NCBI GenBank assembly: GCA_030180135.1
Contig: CM058231.1
Coordinates: 35,157,034 to 35,221,033 of the forward strand
Direction: 5' to 3'
Source: Orychophragmus violaceus
Lineage: Eukaryota; Streptophyta; Magnoliopsida; Brassicales; Brassicaceae
DNA: 64,000 nt
The notes under the pieces are model-generated. The model did no database searches, was not told the DNA's origin, and saw only the letters and a program-made list of their open reading frames with translations. Both the position numbers and the translations under genes were made by a program. This document shows, piece after piece, positions 9,905 to 21,344 of this stretch (within the stretch, counting starts at the first letter, position 1; the number at the start of each line of letters is the position of its first letter).

Positions 9905-12600
9905 TATAGTCCTACTTATTGGGTATTAGATGCCAGCTGTGGTACTCATATTTTGTGAAAATGTGCAGGGCCTGAGCAAAAGTAGGACTATGGAGAAAGG
10001 ACAAGTGGACCTATGAGTGAGAATGGAACAAGAGTTGCTGCATTAACCGTAGGAGTATTTCATTTGTTTTTCCCTTTTATGGCATGTTTTGAACTTAAGA
10101 CTGCTACTATGTACCTGCTATGAGCAGAAAGATTATTTCTATTCCTTGTTTGGATATGGAAGGATATCAGTTTTCAAGTTAAGAATAAGTGTTATTCATT
10201 TGATTACAGTGATATATTTTATAGTAGCAATCCATTAGAGAATGGACTTTATGTTCTAAACAAGAATGTGCCTAACTATAACATTAATACCAAGATATTC
10301 AAGTCAAATGACACGAATCAAATCTTTTCCCTGGCATTGTCGTTTGGGCAACATAAATGAGAAACAGATTCAGAAGCTCCATAGTGATGGGATTTTGGGC
10401 TCATCTGATTAAGAATCAAAATGAGTAAAGTGAATCTTGTTTATCGGGTAAAATGACGAAGGCTCCTTTCAACAAAGGCAGTATCGATCGACACAAACGA
10501 TGCGTCGGTCGATACAGGTTGCGAACGAACAAAATGAAAGGACCAGAGGCTTATTGGGCTTTATACATACGGATGTATATGGGCCGATGAGCACTAGTGC
10601 TAGAGGAAAATTTAAGTACTTCATTACCTTTACTGATATTTTCAGTAGGTACGGTTATGTCTTATTCATAAGACATAAGTCAGAATCTTTGAAAAGTTCA
10701 AAGAGTTCCAAAAATGAAGTACAGAATCAATTTGGCAAAGGTATTAAACCTCTACGATGAGATCATGGAGGTGAATACTTAGGTCAAGAATTTAGTGATC
10801 ATCTGAGAGATTGTGAAAGTGTTTCACAATTCACTCCTCCTGTATCGGACTTTATAAGATATGGTTCGATCAATGATGAGTCACTTAGATCTTCCATTAT
10901 CCTTCTAAGAATACGCTCTAGAAATGTCTGAGTTTACTTTAATTAGAGTTCCATCAAAATCATTTACAGAGATACCACATGAGATGTGGAATGTAAATGT
11001 TTCTGATTTATCCATCATGGAGATTTGGAGTTGCGAGACTTATATAAAACGTTTAATCTCTGATAAGCTCACACCCAAATCTGATAAGTGCTACTTCATT
11101 GGTTGTCCTAACAAAACCAAGGCATGTTACTTTTACAACCAGTTCGAGAACAAATTGTTTGTTGCTCGGAACTATGTTTTCTTGAGAAAGACTTTCTTTC
11201 CAAGAAGAACAGTGGGAGTAAAAGTACAACTCGAAGAAATTCGAAAATCACAGGAGACTGCTCAACCTGATGAGGAAGAGCAGCAGTTGGATCTACAAAG
11301 AGTTGTAGAACCTGCACCTGTGGTGCCTGGAGTTTATAAAGGATCTGGTGAATGTATATTCGATATACATTTAAATGGCGAGTTTCTGAAAAAGTGTCGA
11401 TAGACACAAAAGTTGCATCGATCGACACAGATCGCGAACCAAACATTGATTTTGGTTTATGACTTAATTAACTACGGTTTAAATCTTGGTTAATTAGGTC
11501 GTGGTAAAAGTATACATATGAGATATGTGTGCGCGACTTTTACAGAAAACTGAAGCTCGCAGATCCGAAAGGATCCGTCACGAACCCGAGAAATATGGAT
11601 TTCTCGTAACCAATTGCCGTGATCTACTGATCATTGAAAGTGATGGGCCTGCGAATTTTGAAGAAGCAATGATGGGCCTTGACTCCAAAAATGGCTGAAA
11701 GCCGCTGAATCCGAAATGGGATCCATGTCACAGAACCAAGTATGACTTGGTTTGATTTACCCGATGGTGTAGAAGCCATTGTGAGTAAATGGATTTTCAA
11801 GAAGAAAAGATGACATGGATGGTTATATTCAGATGTACAAATCTAGGTTGGTGGCAAAAGGTTTCATGTAAATTCATGGTATTGACTGTGAAGAAACCTA
11901 ATCCCAGACACCGTGCTAATGTCCATTCGGATTCTCCTAGCAACCGCCACTCATAATGGTTATGAGATCTGGCAGATGGATGTGAAAACAGTTTTCCTTA
12001 ATGGAATTCTGGAAAAAGGATGTGTACATGACACAACCTGAAGTTTTTATTGATCCTAATGATGCTAGGAAGATATGCAAGCTTCATCAAACCATTTATG
12101 GATTGAAGCAAGCATCTCGGAGTTGAAATCTTCGTTTTGATAAAGCAGTCAAAAGGTTTGACTTCGTCATGAATGAAGAGGAACCGTGTGTTTACAAGAG
12201 GACTAGTGGGAGCGCAATTGCATTTCTAGTATTATATGATAACATACCACTTCTCGGAAATGAAGTTCCATTGTTTCAGTCTGTTAAGACTTGATTCGAA
12301 AGTTGTTTTTCGATAAAATTATGGGAGAAACCGTATACATTCTTGGAATAAGAATCTATAGAGATAGATTGGATAAGCTAATTGGATTGTGTCAAGATAC
12401 TTATAGTGATAAGGCCTTGCACATGTCCAATATGCAGGATTCCAAGAAGGGCTTCGTGCAAATGACTCTTGGTATTACTCTTAGCAAGACGCAGTGTCTT
12501 TCGACACACGCTGAGCAAGGGCGAATGAGGGTCAGGCTACTGCTAAAGGCATTAGATGTCTTAAGATGTGATCTTAATTTTAGTGGGAGTCATTGTTATT
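9905..12600 (+). pseudogene. copia pol remnant (protease, integrase, reverse transcriptase)
   Basis: Protease: WVLDASCGTHI near 9920, where the catalytic D-T/S-G has become D-A-S. Integrase: WHCRLGNINEKQIQKLH near 10330 with one zinc-site His changed to Asn, then FIHTDVYGPMSTSARGKFKY near 10561 and, after a stop, HGGEYL near 10770. Integrase C-terminal part at 10924-11330 (SDKCYFIGCP). Reverse transcriptase: YMTQPEVF near 12027 and YGLKQASRS near 12100, with the catalytic YVDD reduced to YDN near 12236. Many stops and frameshifts occur throughout. Two paired modules interrupt it (10481-10515 and 11394-11428). No intact RNase H is visible. Confidence 0.85.
10481..11428. repeat. Two paired TCGATCGA modules inside copia pol
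   Basis: Modules at 10481-10515 (spacer AAACGAT) and 11394-11428 (spacer AAAAGTT). Both sit in the integrase portion of pol. The second precedes about 300 bp without coding similarity, as though non-pol sequence carrying the module had entered the gene. Each is followed by a short TTGCGAAC or TCGCGAAC. Confidence 0.9.
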
Positions 12601-13396
12601 AATTTTAGTTATGATATGATGTTCGTATAAACATAATTTGATTATGTTATTGAAATCTGACATCTGTATTATTTAATAATGGTTATTAAATAATAGTCCC
12701 AAAGTAATTTATGACATTTTATAGGTCATCAAGTATGTGACTTGATCATGAAACCCTATAGATAATAAATGACATAAATTATGTTGGTCCCTGGTCGAGG
12801 TTGTTAAAGTGGGACATTAACAACCGCGTGAGACTAGTATGTGAGGTGACTGATGACTAAGTTTCATGGAGTCATTAATAAGAGTATTAAAGTCAATCAC
12901 ATAGATATGTGTTGGAGAACACAGGATCGGACATGACCCACTGATGAGAACTCTACGGGATAGTTATATAAGTGTCATGAGAGTTTTCATTACGACTATA
13001 GAGTATAGTCCTTAGACCTGAGTTCATCATGTTTTCTTACATGTGAATTGGTCCGCTTTAACCTTGTCAAACGTCAGCCGTAACTGGTGACTATAAAGGC
13101 ATTGATTGGGCGTATCATGAAGCGTGTGAAGAGACAGGGATGGAACAAGATGGGATTTGTCCCTCCTATATAACAGGAGATAAATATCTCAGGGCCCATC
13201 GAAGATTTGATACTGAGAAATGTGTGGCCACACTCAAACGAGGTGATTGTCAGTCGTTTGTCTTGTCAGTATAAATCGGAGTTCGATGAACATGATCTTG
13301 GCTAAATAAGGGTGACACAGATCTTGCCTTATGCCAGATCGAGATATAGTGACAAAGGGATTGAAGGAATAGATGATTCCAGTACAAGTGGGAGAT
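12601..13396 (+). other. 3' untranslated part of copia element 2
   Basis: About 800 bp between the end of pol similarity and the right LTR. It contains no coding frame worth naming. It ends in the purine tract AAGTGGGAGAT that primes plus-strand synthesis. Confidence 0.6.
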
Positions 13397-14079
13397 TGTT
13401 GGGAATGTCCTGAAATCTATTGTACTTACTCCAAGTGAAAGTCGTATTGTCAAGATGAGACAATCATATGACACTAGGTAGTCATAATGCTTTGCTAGAA
13501 GCCACTTATGAACAATGAGTTTAGAACTCATTGCTAGTGTTATATGATCCTACAGGGTCACACACCTAAGCAAACTGGACGTTAAAGACGAGGTTGATCA
13601 TTAATGTAATGATCTGGTGAATGCATATTTGATATGCATTCGATATCAATATTCTGGGGCAGTGTCGATCGATGCAGATAGTGCATCGATCGATGCAAAT
13701 CGCGGATTAATCAGATTAATTCGGTTTAATCGTTGGTTAATTCCGTTATGGTTTAAGTCGACATATATAAGATATATGGTCGACCTAAACTGTCTTCTAA
13801 CCTAATTCACAGCCACCAGAACTTGAATAGAAACCTCTGAAGAGATTGGATCTCTATAGGCACTAACATCCCTCCTGTCCAGTTTGTGTGCGTGTGGATA
13901 CCAGTAGAGGCACAACGTTTGAGGTGCTTCGTGATCTCGATTATCTGCTAAAACTTCCGCTGCAAATCACCAGGTAAATCTGAGATCCCATAGATTCAAT
14001 TATATGAACCTTAGATCCTAGGCTCGGAATTCATACCAGGATTGCCTAATTGGATTAGGATCTGCTAGAAATTCCTTCA
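13397..14079 (+). repeat. Right LTR of copia element 2
   Basis: 683 bp, same length as the left LTR, with about 13 substitutions by eye. It carries the paired module at 13662-13696 with spacer AGATAGT. It is followed by AGCTA, the near-match to AACTA before the left LTR. Confidence 0.9.
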
Positions 14080-14390
14080 AGCTATCCTATGTAAGTGGTT
14101 AGTGTGGACGTGATGTCATCAGCTAATGTTTTAATGGTTATTACCTAAACTTTTAGTATCCAACTTTCTCTCTGGCTCGGATTCATCTACTGCTCAATCG
14201 TAACCCAGGAAAACACTCATGTCTGACGTGCGATCTTCTTCATCTTCGTCTTTTAAGAAGGCATCAGTTGTTGCAGCACTATTTGTATTTATGAGCTTTG
14301 TCATATATGATCTCTGTAATATTCCTGTGACCGTTCAACCTTCTTCTTGACCTCACAATTGTGCATTTATAATAGCTAGGTGGATACTCG
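14080..14390. other. Gap between copia and CACTA insertions; 43-codon frame
   Basis: This belongs to the interior of the possible TIR element. It contains a small plus-strand frame at 14219-14350: a Ser-rich start (MSDVRSSSSSSFKK), a hydrophobic stretch (VVAALFVFMSFVI) and a stop, which would be a 43-residue membrane-anchored peptide. It lacks a recognisable family and could be a chance frame. Translation in the opposite direction also stays open for a while, so strand is unresolved. Confidence 0.3.
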
Positions 14391-14691
14391 CACTACAAGA
14401 AAACAAGGGGGAAAGTGACGGAAAAACTGACGGATGAAAATCCGTCGGTTTTTATGACGGAACACCGACGGAAAAGTGACAGATAAATTTCCGTCGGTTT
14501 TCCGTCAGTAAAAACCGACGGATAACTGATTCCGTCAGTTTTCACTGACGGAAAACCGACGGAAAATTGACAGATAATTTTCCGTCGGTTTTCCGTCATA
14601 AAAACCGACGGATATCTGATTCCCTCGGTTTTTACTGACGGAAAACCGACGGAAAATTATCTGTCACTTTTCCGTCGGTTTTCCGTCATAA

Positions 14692-14727
14692 AAACCCTAA
14701 ACCCTAAACCCTAAACCCTAAACCCTT
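14692..14727. repeat. Telomere-like repeat (CCCTAAA)n
   Basis: About five consecutive CCCTAAA units inside the CACTA element, followed by several hundred bases of degenerate AAACCCTAAA-like sequence. It is interstitial and part of the element, not a chromosome end. Confidence 0.85.
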
Positions 14728-14938
14728 AAACTCTTAATCATAAACTATAAAATCAAAATATAAACCTTTAATTATATATACCTAAAACTATTATTTTCAA
14801 ATCCAATACCACAATATTCATACCATATATATAAAACCTTAAACTATAACTAAAATTCTAAAACATAAACAAACATCAATAACTAAACCCTAAAATTCTA
14901 AATTATAAACAAAAACTAATAAATAAAACCCCAATCAC

Positions 14939-15260
14939 TATATAACATATAAAATTAAGTACAACACTTAAAACTTTAAACATTACCCTTCAAACCCTAA
15001 ACCCTAAATAAACTCTAAAACTCTAATTATAAACAAAAATCTAATAACTAAAATCTAATTACTATATAATATATAAAATTAAGTACAACACTTAAAATCT
15101 TAAACATTACCCTTCAAACCCTACTACACCCTAAACCCTAAATAAATCATAAAACTTTAAATTATAAAAAATCTAATAAATAAAACCTCAATTACTATAT
15201 AACCTATAAAATTAAGCACAACACTTAAAACCTTAAATATTACCATTCAAAGCTATAATA
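14939..15260. repeat. Tandem repeat, about 121-136 bp unit, three copies
   Basis: Units starting near 14939, 15060 and 15196 share ATATAAAATTAAG, ACAACACTTAAAA and AACATTACCCTTCAAA words (the third slightly diverged). They lie inside CACTA element 1. Confidence 0.75.
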
Positions 15261-15599
15261 TACCCTAAATTCAAAACAAATCTTAAAATCCTAAAGTGTA
15301 ACAAAAAATTTAAACATTAACCTAAAACTTTAAACATTACCCTTCAAACCTTTACCCTTCAAACCTTATACCCTAAACCATAATCATACTCTAAACATTA
15401 ATCTCAATCATAAACTATAAAATCAAAATATAAAAACTAATTATATATATATAACTATATAATTAAACATGTACATATATAGTTTACATAAAACAAACTA
15501 AAACCATATATAAACCCTAACCTTAAACCTTGAACATACTCCAAAACTCTAGTAATCTTGTAATACTATTTAAAAAAAAAATTCTTAAACAAAATTTAA

Positions 15600-16060
15600 G
15601 TATTATATACACACATAAATAAAATTTAACAATTTTTAAAATAAAAATAATATACATAAAAATTAAAATCCAATTTAGTCATTTTTAATTATTATATACA
15701 CTCATTTTTTATTACTGTTAAATAATCTATAAAATATAATACTCTTAATTTTTTTTTATCTATTATAGTTTATATTTAAGACTTTTTAAAAATTTAGTTT
15801 AACCATTTTACTATTTTTAAATCGTTTTCTAATTATTATATGTCAAATATACCTCAAAAATATGCTATTGGTTAGTTGGTGTATCACTTGGATCACAAAT
15901 AGGAACCGTTGATTAAAACATATCAATGGCTCAGATTGATTATAAGCAAACACAAGGATTGGATTTGTAACCGTAGATCAAACTGATATTAAATCCTGGC
16001 CTTCCATTTTCTTTAACCTAATTATTTACCTTGTCTCTTCCCCAACTTTACCCGCGAACA
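15600..16060. other. A/T-rich interior of CACTA element 1
   Basis: A/T-rich DNA with runs of A and T; no coding frame or structured repeat seen. Confidence 0.5.
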
Positions 16061-16790
16061 AGAGCCGTCAACCCCATCTTCCCTTCTTCTTTCTTTTTTT
16101 TTTTGTTCAAATACTGTTGCTATGTCTGCTATTTGTCTTGGCTTCATCTTCCTAGCTTCCATTATACTAAATTAGGTTGATCGTTTACATAAATCTGCAC
16201 ACAATTGTTATGTAGATCTCTTAGTTAAAGCAGATTTGTTATGTTCTTGCAGGGATCGTCATAGCAAAACAACAGGCAGGGACACGACCTTAGCCGTTTT
16301 CATGATTGTTCTTGCGGTATTGACCGTGGCGAGCTACTGACGGCGACGATTCTGACCAAGCTCGAACCACCGCTCTCGTAGTCTCCTCCACCGGAGCCTC
16401 ATCCGGATGCTTCACCACGGGATCTGACAAGAAGACGAAGAGCTCGAACTTCTTCATCTCCGTCAGTCTCCTGCTTCTCCTCCGTCACATCGATCATGAA
16501 GCTCAGAATATCCACCGTCTTCTGCCTCCATCTCTTTCAACGAGACGTCGTCACTCAAATCGGAGTGGACCGTAGCTCAAATCGGATTTCATCCAGATCC
16601 AGATACCTTAATCCTAATCTGAGCTTGAATCCGGAGGTTATGAGAACAAATCAGCGGTGTGAACGAATCGATTACGGAGGTGGTGCCGTGGTGGTAGCAG
16701 CGGAGGTGCAATTCGTCGCCGGAAGTAGTTGGTCGACGTCGGAGGTTAAACGCAACGGCGACAGCACGTCGGAGATGGTGCCGTGGTATA
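16060..16790 (+). other. GC-richer insert in CACTA element, possible captured sequence
   Basis: About 700 bp with genic base composition, unlike the A/T-rich remainder of the element. It includes a frame at 16496-16825 of 109 codons and several shorter frames, none matching a family I know. A captured gene fragment is plausible because CACTA elements often carry them, but nothing in the translation proves it. It ends in a (TA)n run at about 16786-16804. Confidence 0.35.
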
Positions 16791-17262
16791 TATATATATA
16801 TATATTTTGTATTTCTTTTGTTTAGTATTTGACTATTTGTATATACATATATATGTATATATGTATATGTCTATATTGTATTTCTTGTTTTTTTGTTTAT
16901 GAATAAAATTTTTTTTTGTTTTTATTTTTTTTTTGTTATTTTTTGTATTAAAACCGACGGAAAACCGACGGATGCAAAACTGACGGTTTTAGAGCCGTCG
17001 GTTTCAAGCCGTCGGTTTTCCGTCGGTTTTCAAGCCGTTGGTTTGCCGTCGGTTTTTAAGCCGTCGGTTATCCGTTGGTATTACCGACGGATGTCGCTTG
17101 TCACAAATCCGTCGGTAATTCCAACGGAAAACCGACGGATTTTGAAAAACCGACGAGATAGAACCGACGGAATTATTCCGTCATTTTTCCGTCGGTTTTG
17201 GTCAAAACCGACGGAAAAGTGACGGAATATTCCGTCACTTTTCACCTTGTTTTCTTGTAGTG

Positions 17263-17907
17263 TCGCATACAAACCCAAGAGTTAACACCATATTAAAGAT
17301 AAAGAAAAAGAAACCAGATAACAAAATCATTACTGTGTGAAGATAGAGAAAAAGAATCCAGACAACAGCAGAGCCAAGATAGATCATCGTGAATACAATC
17401 ATTAATAAAAAAAAAGCCAAAGAGCTAACACTATTTTAAAATATTCGACTGATATATCTTACCATCATCGTTGACTTCCAATTCCCACGGCATCAGCCCA
17501 CATATAGTAGAAGCTATCATGTTTCTCCAATTATTTGCATACTCTCTTTGTTGAGATTGAAGAACAAATTTCTGTGTAAGTAATGTGCCACAATATTTAT
17601 GTTATATAAGCTTTTACGTATACAATTATTTTGAAAAAATTTTAGAAAACATTGTTTCATTATTTTTGGAAAATTTCTAGAAAACATTGTTCCATTACCT
17701 TTTTAAGAGAACATTTTAAAAAACAAAAATATATGCAAATCCATAATAATCAACAACAATCAATGATATTCCATATAAAAATATTTGATAAGAATTTCTA
17801 AAATATGTGTTAAATCTATAAATTTTTAAAATCTTTCTAATTTTTAAATCTTTCTAACTTTTAAAATCATCAAACTTCACACAAATTCTATTTTAAATAA
17901 CCCCTCC
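17263..17907. other. Right remainder of the possible TIR element
   Basis: Contains a minus-strand hydrophobic frame (17263-17420) with two likely membrane segments and, further right, A/T-rich DNA made of TTTAAAATC-like words. The frame may belong with the fragment at 6737-7032. No family is recognised. Confidence 0.3.
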
Positions 17908-18290
17908 TACTGGTTTTGAAAAGAAAATTTTGGGTTGCGACCTCTTTTAAAAGCTGGGTCTTGGGTCTGAGATTGGACCTTCAGACAAGATTTTAAATGT
18001 CAAGGGATGGGCTGGAGCGCTTGAGTCCACTGATTTGACGTTGGCTTGGTCGCGGGATAATGTTTAGTTGGATATATTCCCTACGGTTGTATGTAATGCT
18101 TTTTCGGCTGACGCAGATCTAGCAGTGGTGCACCTATTGGAGCCGCATGAGAAGTGACTTTGATACCCGGCCTCTGGAAACGCTACGTTGGATGCTTCCA
18201 TGAGGGAGACTAACAACAAGATGCCCGCCCCAGGGGGTGGTGGTGCGACGATTTTTTCCGTCTTATTTTAAAGCCACGATAGCGAGGCTA
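17908..18290. other. Unassigned sequence of genic composition
   Basis: About 340 bp of balanced base composition (17935-18290) with stops in all frames. It may be an old gene or element fragment. I could not assign it. Confidence 0.3.
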
Positions 18291-18340
18291 ACCATGCACC
18301 ACATCTTTTTTTTTTTTGAAAGCACCATGCACCACATCTT
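18291..18340 (-). mobile_element. Minimal non-LTR insertion: 16 nt between 17-bp direct repeats
   Basis: The 17-mer ACCATGCACCACATCTT occurs at 18291-18307 and 18324-18340. Between them is a T-run followed by GAAAGC, which on the minus strand reads GCTTTC plus poly(A). This is the pattern of a LINE-type insertion truncated to almost nothing but its tail, with a target-site duplication. Confidence 0.75.
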
Positions 18341-18750
18341 TATTGGTAGGAAAACTCATCCCAAAAATAGCTAGAGTTATAAAAGGTGATTCTCTCTCTT
18401 TATTAAAGTATCAAGCGCTAACCAAAAATTAATTGAGTGCATAACGTCTACAATTTCCGATCGGTGTCCATTTACATTAAGCAACATGTGCTTGCTAAAC
18501 TTATCAACCAAATATTTATGAAATCAAAATTTATAAAATGCACATGTCAAAAAAATATATAAAATGAATATTATGTTAATATATACTAAATAGTAAACGG
18601 AAATGATAATTATTAACAGTTATACAAGTCGTCTAAAACTGCCTAAAAATAACCTAATTCTCCTTTGAAAAAATCGCAAAAGATATTTCCGCTTTTGTAA
18701 ACGGCTTAGTCCATTTTTAGAACACTAGTTTCCGGTAAGTGAAAATTACT
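18341..18750. other. A/T-rich sequence, no gene
   Basis: A/T-rich DNA without visible genes, structured repeats or element ends. Confidence 0.5.
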
Positions 18751-18919
18751 CGTAAATTTTGAATTTTTTTGCTGAGGTGAAAATTATTATAATGGCATTT
18801 TTATAAACAATTTTTGATAATAGAGGATTTAGAGGTAAAATAGACATTAAAATTTATTCAGTAATTAAAATAAAATTAAAGCTAAGCTAGTAATTGAATA
18901 AGAAATTGGTGCCAAATAA
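18751..18919 (+). repeat. Left arm of a long inverted repeat
   Basis: Pairs with 23373-23530 on the opposite strand. Shared blocks from outside in are CGTAAATTTTGAATTTTTTT, GCTGAGGTG, AAATTTATTCAGTAATT and AAATTGGTGCCAAATAA. Either these are the terminal repeats of one element whose middle received later insertions, or two copies of one small element in opposite orientation. No target duplication could be identified at the outer ends. Confidence 0.75.
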
Positions 18920-18976
18920 GTTTTTTTTCAAAAAGTAAACATATATTCCTTCTTTCCGGGTTTTCTTTCCGGGTCT

Positions 18977-19854
18977 CAATGTGTATAAATTTTTTTTTTT
19001 TAAATATTATATATTAAATCCCAAACCAGGAAATGAACTGGTTACAATAGAAATAAACCGAATTGAACCAGGTATGCGAAACACTAATTTGAAAGTCGAT
19101 TGCTAGGCAAAAAGAACCTAATGTAAACAACCCGCCGCATTGCATGCTCACCCACCGGAGGCTACAAGGCCGAGAAAGCTTATTGCGCTTCACCTCTGCC
19201 TCCGACGAGTACAACTACGGCGACGGGATACTTTCGGCCTAGACCGAAAACCACCGGAGAAGGAAAGAAAACCGACTCCACCACCACATATCGACTTTCC
19301 AACCGAGCACCGACTTACCGACCAAGTTCTCCGGTATCTTCCGCGACGCACCTCTCAATCGCTCCACCTAAACCCCCACGACGCCACCATCCCTTTCCAA
19401 AAACCCGACTAGCCACCCCTCACGCTCGCTCTGCCCTCCCCTAGCAGAAATAGAGCCATAGAGTGACCGGACCGAGCCTCCGAAGCAGAACCACCGCGCG
19501 CGTGCACCACCAACCACAGCAGAACCACGACTTCCGCCGCGGACCAAAGCTTCACCTCCACCGCCGATTAACCTCTTCCCTGCTCACACCGTTGTCGCCC
19601 TCAACCAGCTTCGAAGCACCGGAAGAAACCTATCGAACGGCTTTGAATCTGCCACCAGACCGCCTCGCCACCTTGCCTCTACACATCCACCGACGTCGAA
19701 CAAAATACCGGCTCCGATTACCTCCTTGTAACCGCTCTTATTGAGCGACGGAGAAGTCGAACCTCCCCCTCACATCGCCGACAAGGAAGCCGGGCGGTGG
19801 AGAGGGAGAGAAACTAGATCTGAAACTTTCTCTCTCTTACAATGTGTATAAATT
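18977..19854 (-). mobile_element. Retroposed 0.85-kb sequence with 15-bp duplication
   Basis: The 15-mer CAATGTGTATAAATT flanks the insert at 18977-18991 and 19840-19854, and the minus strand ends in poly(A) (T-run from 18992). The 5' two thirds (about 19130-19830) is GC-rich with genic composition; the 3' third is A/T-rich. This is a product of target-primed reverse transcription. It could be a non-autonomous LINE derivative or a retrocopy of a cellular transcript. Frames such as 19140-19412 and 19463-19744 on the plus strand are antisense to the transcript and are probably not genes. Confidence 0.8.
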
Positions 19855-20008
19855 AGATGTTGACATGTAACTAATATAAACAATTTATAACTATATTTGT
19901 TTAGTTTGATCCGGATTGAGAATATATTTATAATACAGTTTTTGGCTGATTTTTGGTTTGAAGTTAATTTTAATACCCTTTAAAGATTCATTAGAGGGAA
20001 ACGTTAAC

Positions 20009-21341
20009 ATAAACGGCGAGTTAATTGCATTCACTATACCGTTTTAAAAAAGTAATAGCAATTTGTGTTTTTCAAAATCTTATTGCAATTGTGTATTTTT
20101 TTGTTTTTTAGTGGTGGTTAATGACCATTTAGCCTTAGTTTTTGTCTTTTAGTTATAGATAGTTAATTCTACAAACTTATCCACATTTTACCTTCTATCC
20201 ATCCGATTTTTTTACTTTTCTTAATTATTTTTTTTCTCTTACACTCTCTTTCTTATTTTATTTTACCCCTCATTTTTGACGGTGGATAGGATATGAGAGG
20301 TGATGATTCCGACAATATAGACCGCCGGAATGGAGATAAAATAGGCCGATCTACCGGAATTCAAAAAAAAAAATCAGACATAATACGGAATTTGTGAATG
20401 GATAGTTTAGAGTAGATGTCCACAACATCCATCCACGTGGATACTTATGATGGACAAGATGCTTAACAAGATGGTTTAACATATGATGTTGGACGATCAC
20501 ATGAATGATGAATCCAAAAGTATGTTTACCATGGGTAAACGTTTAACATATGATTATTCGTGGACAAGATGCTTAACAAGATGGTTTAACATGAATGATG
20601 ATGGGGAAGATGCTTAACAAGATGCTTACCATGGGTAAACGCTTATGATGGACAATAGTTAACAAGATGCTTACTATTGGGTAAACGTTTATGATGGACA
20701 ATCGGTGGTCAAGAGTTAACATTATTGCGATCTGTGGACACAAAGCACGGGTTTAATGGACAATAGTTGGTTAAGAGTTCACAGGATTGTGAATTTGTGG
20801 ACATAGAGTTGGTGTAGATAGTTATCCATTAAAAATAACATTTTCATTGGCTACTTCCTACTCATGGTAAGCATCTTGCATGTGATATGATCATTGTAGT
20901 ATCCACATGGATGGATATTCATTCGCAATTTCCGTAGTATCCACATGGATGGAGCCTCAACTATCCATTCGCAATTCCCGTATTAAGTCCGTTTTTTTTT
21001 TTGAATTCTGGTAGATCGACCGGTTCTAACTCCATTCCAGCGGTCTATATGACCGAAAACCTCACCCATTGCATGATATCCACCGTTCAAAAAATGTGGG
21101 GTGAAATAAATAGAAAAGTAAGAAAGAGAAGGAAAAAGAAAAGAAAAGAAAAAACAAAAATAATAAACAAAAAGAGGTATTTGGTGGATAGAAAGAGAGT
21201 GTAAGGGGTAAAATGGTCTTTTTGATGGTGGACCCTACAAAAAAAGATACATTAATGCAAACTCTTTTGGAAAAATACCAAATTGCAATAAAAAAGATAA
21301 AAAGATACGTTACAAGGGTGTATTTCACCCCATAAACGGCG
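20009..21341. mobile_element. MULE-like TIR element A1, non-autonomous
   Basis: A perfect 10-bp duplication ATAAACGGCG flanks the element (20009-20018 and 21332-21341). Both ends resemble the family terminus GGGTGAAATTGCACCCA followed by ATGTATCTTTTT and CAATTTTGTATCTTT-like words. The duplication length suggests the Mutator superfamily. The interior is filled with words such as ATGGACAA, GATGCTTAACAAGATG, GGTAAACG and CCACGTGGATA in both orientations. No transposase is present. Confidence 0.85.
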
Positions 21342-21344
21342 TAG

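Larger units (their letters stand above)
7163..14079 (+). mobile_element. Complete but degenerate Ty1/copia retrotransposon
   Basis: Two 683-bp LTRs flank a 5.55-kb interior with the copia order gag, protease, integrase, reverse transcriptase. The primer site follows the left LTR and a GTGGGAGA purine tract precedes the right one. The flanking 5-mers are AACTA and AGCTA, a target duplication with one change. By eye the LTRs differ at about 13 positions with no indel, roughly 2%, which suggests insertion about one to two million years ago under usual plant rates. The internal genes are far more damaged than the LTRs would predict, suggesting the copy was made from an already defective template. 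Confidence 0.9.
14391..17262. mobile_element. CACTA (En/Spm) element 1, non-autonomous
   Basis: Left end CACTACAAGAAAACAAGG and right end the reverse complement CCTTGTTTTCTTGTAGTG; the terminal 33 bp match with two differences. Both sides carry the 3-bp duplication TCG (14388-14390 and 17263-17265). Subterminal arrays of CCGACGGA/TCCGTCGG at 14410-14690 and 16960-17240 are the expected transposase binding repeats of Brassicaceae CACTA elements. No transposase frame is present in 2872 bp, so mobility would depend on another copy. Confidence 0.95.
6557..17907. mobile_element. Possible TIR element split by copia and CACTA insertions
   Basis: The left end reads GGAGGGGTTATTGG and the right end, reverse-complemented, reads GGAGGGGTTATTTAA. 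Both continue into A/T-rich sequence with TTTTAAAAT-type words. Removing the copia element (7163-14079) and the CACTA element (14391-17262) leaves about 1.5 kb. GGGGTTATTGG-like ends are seen in PIF/Harbinger-type elements, but the expected 3-bp duplication is not clear (TTA on the left, TAC on the right). The call is therefore tentative. The interior holds exon-like fragments described separately. Confidence 0.4.

Noticed and set aside
14692..14727. Chromosome end
   Set aside because: Only about five CCCTAAA units inside a CACTA element with flanking duplications; similar runs at 24115-24235 are inside a small element.
19140..19744. Plus-strand ORFs rich in Pro, Arg and His
   Set aside because: They are antisense to the retroposed transcript and look like composition artefacts.
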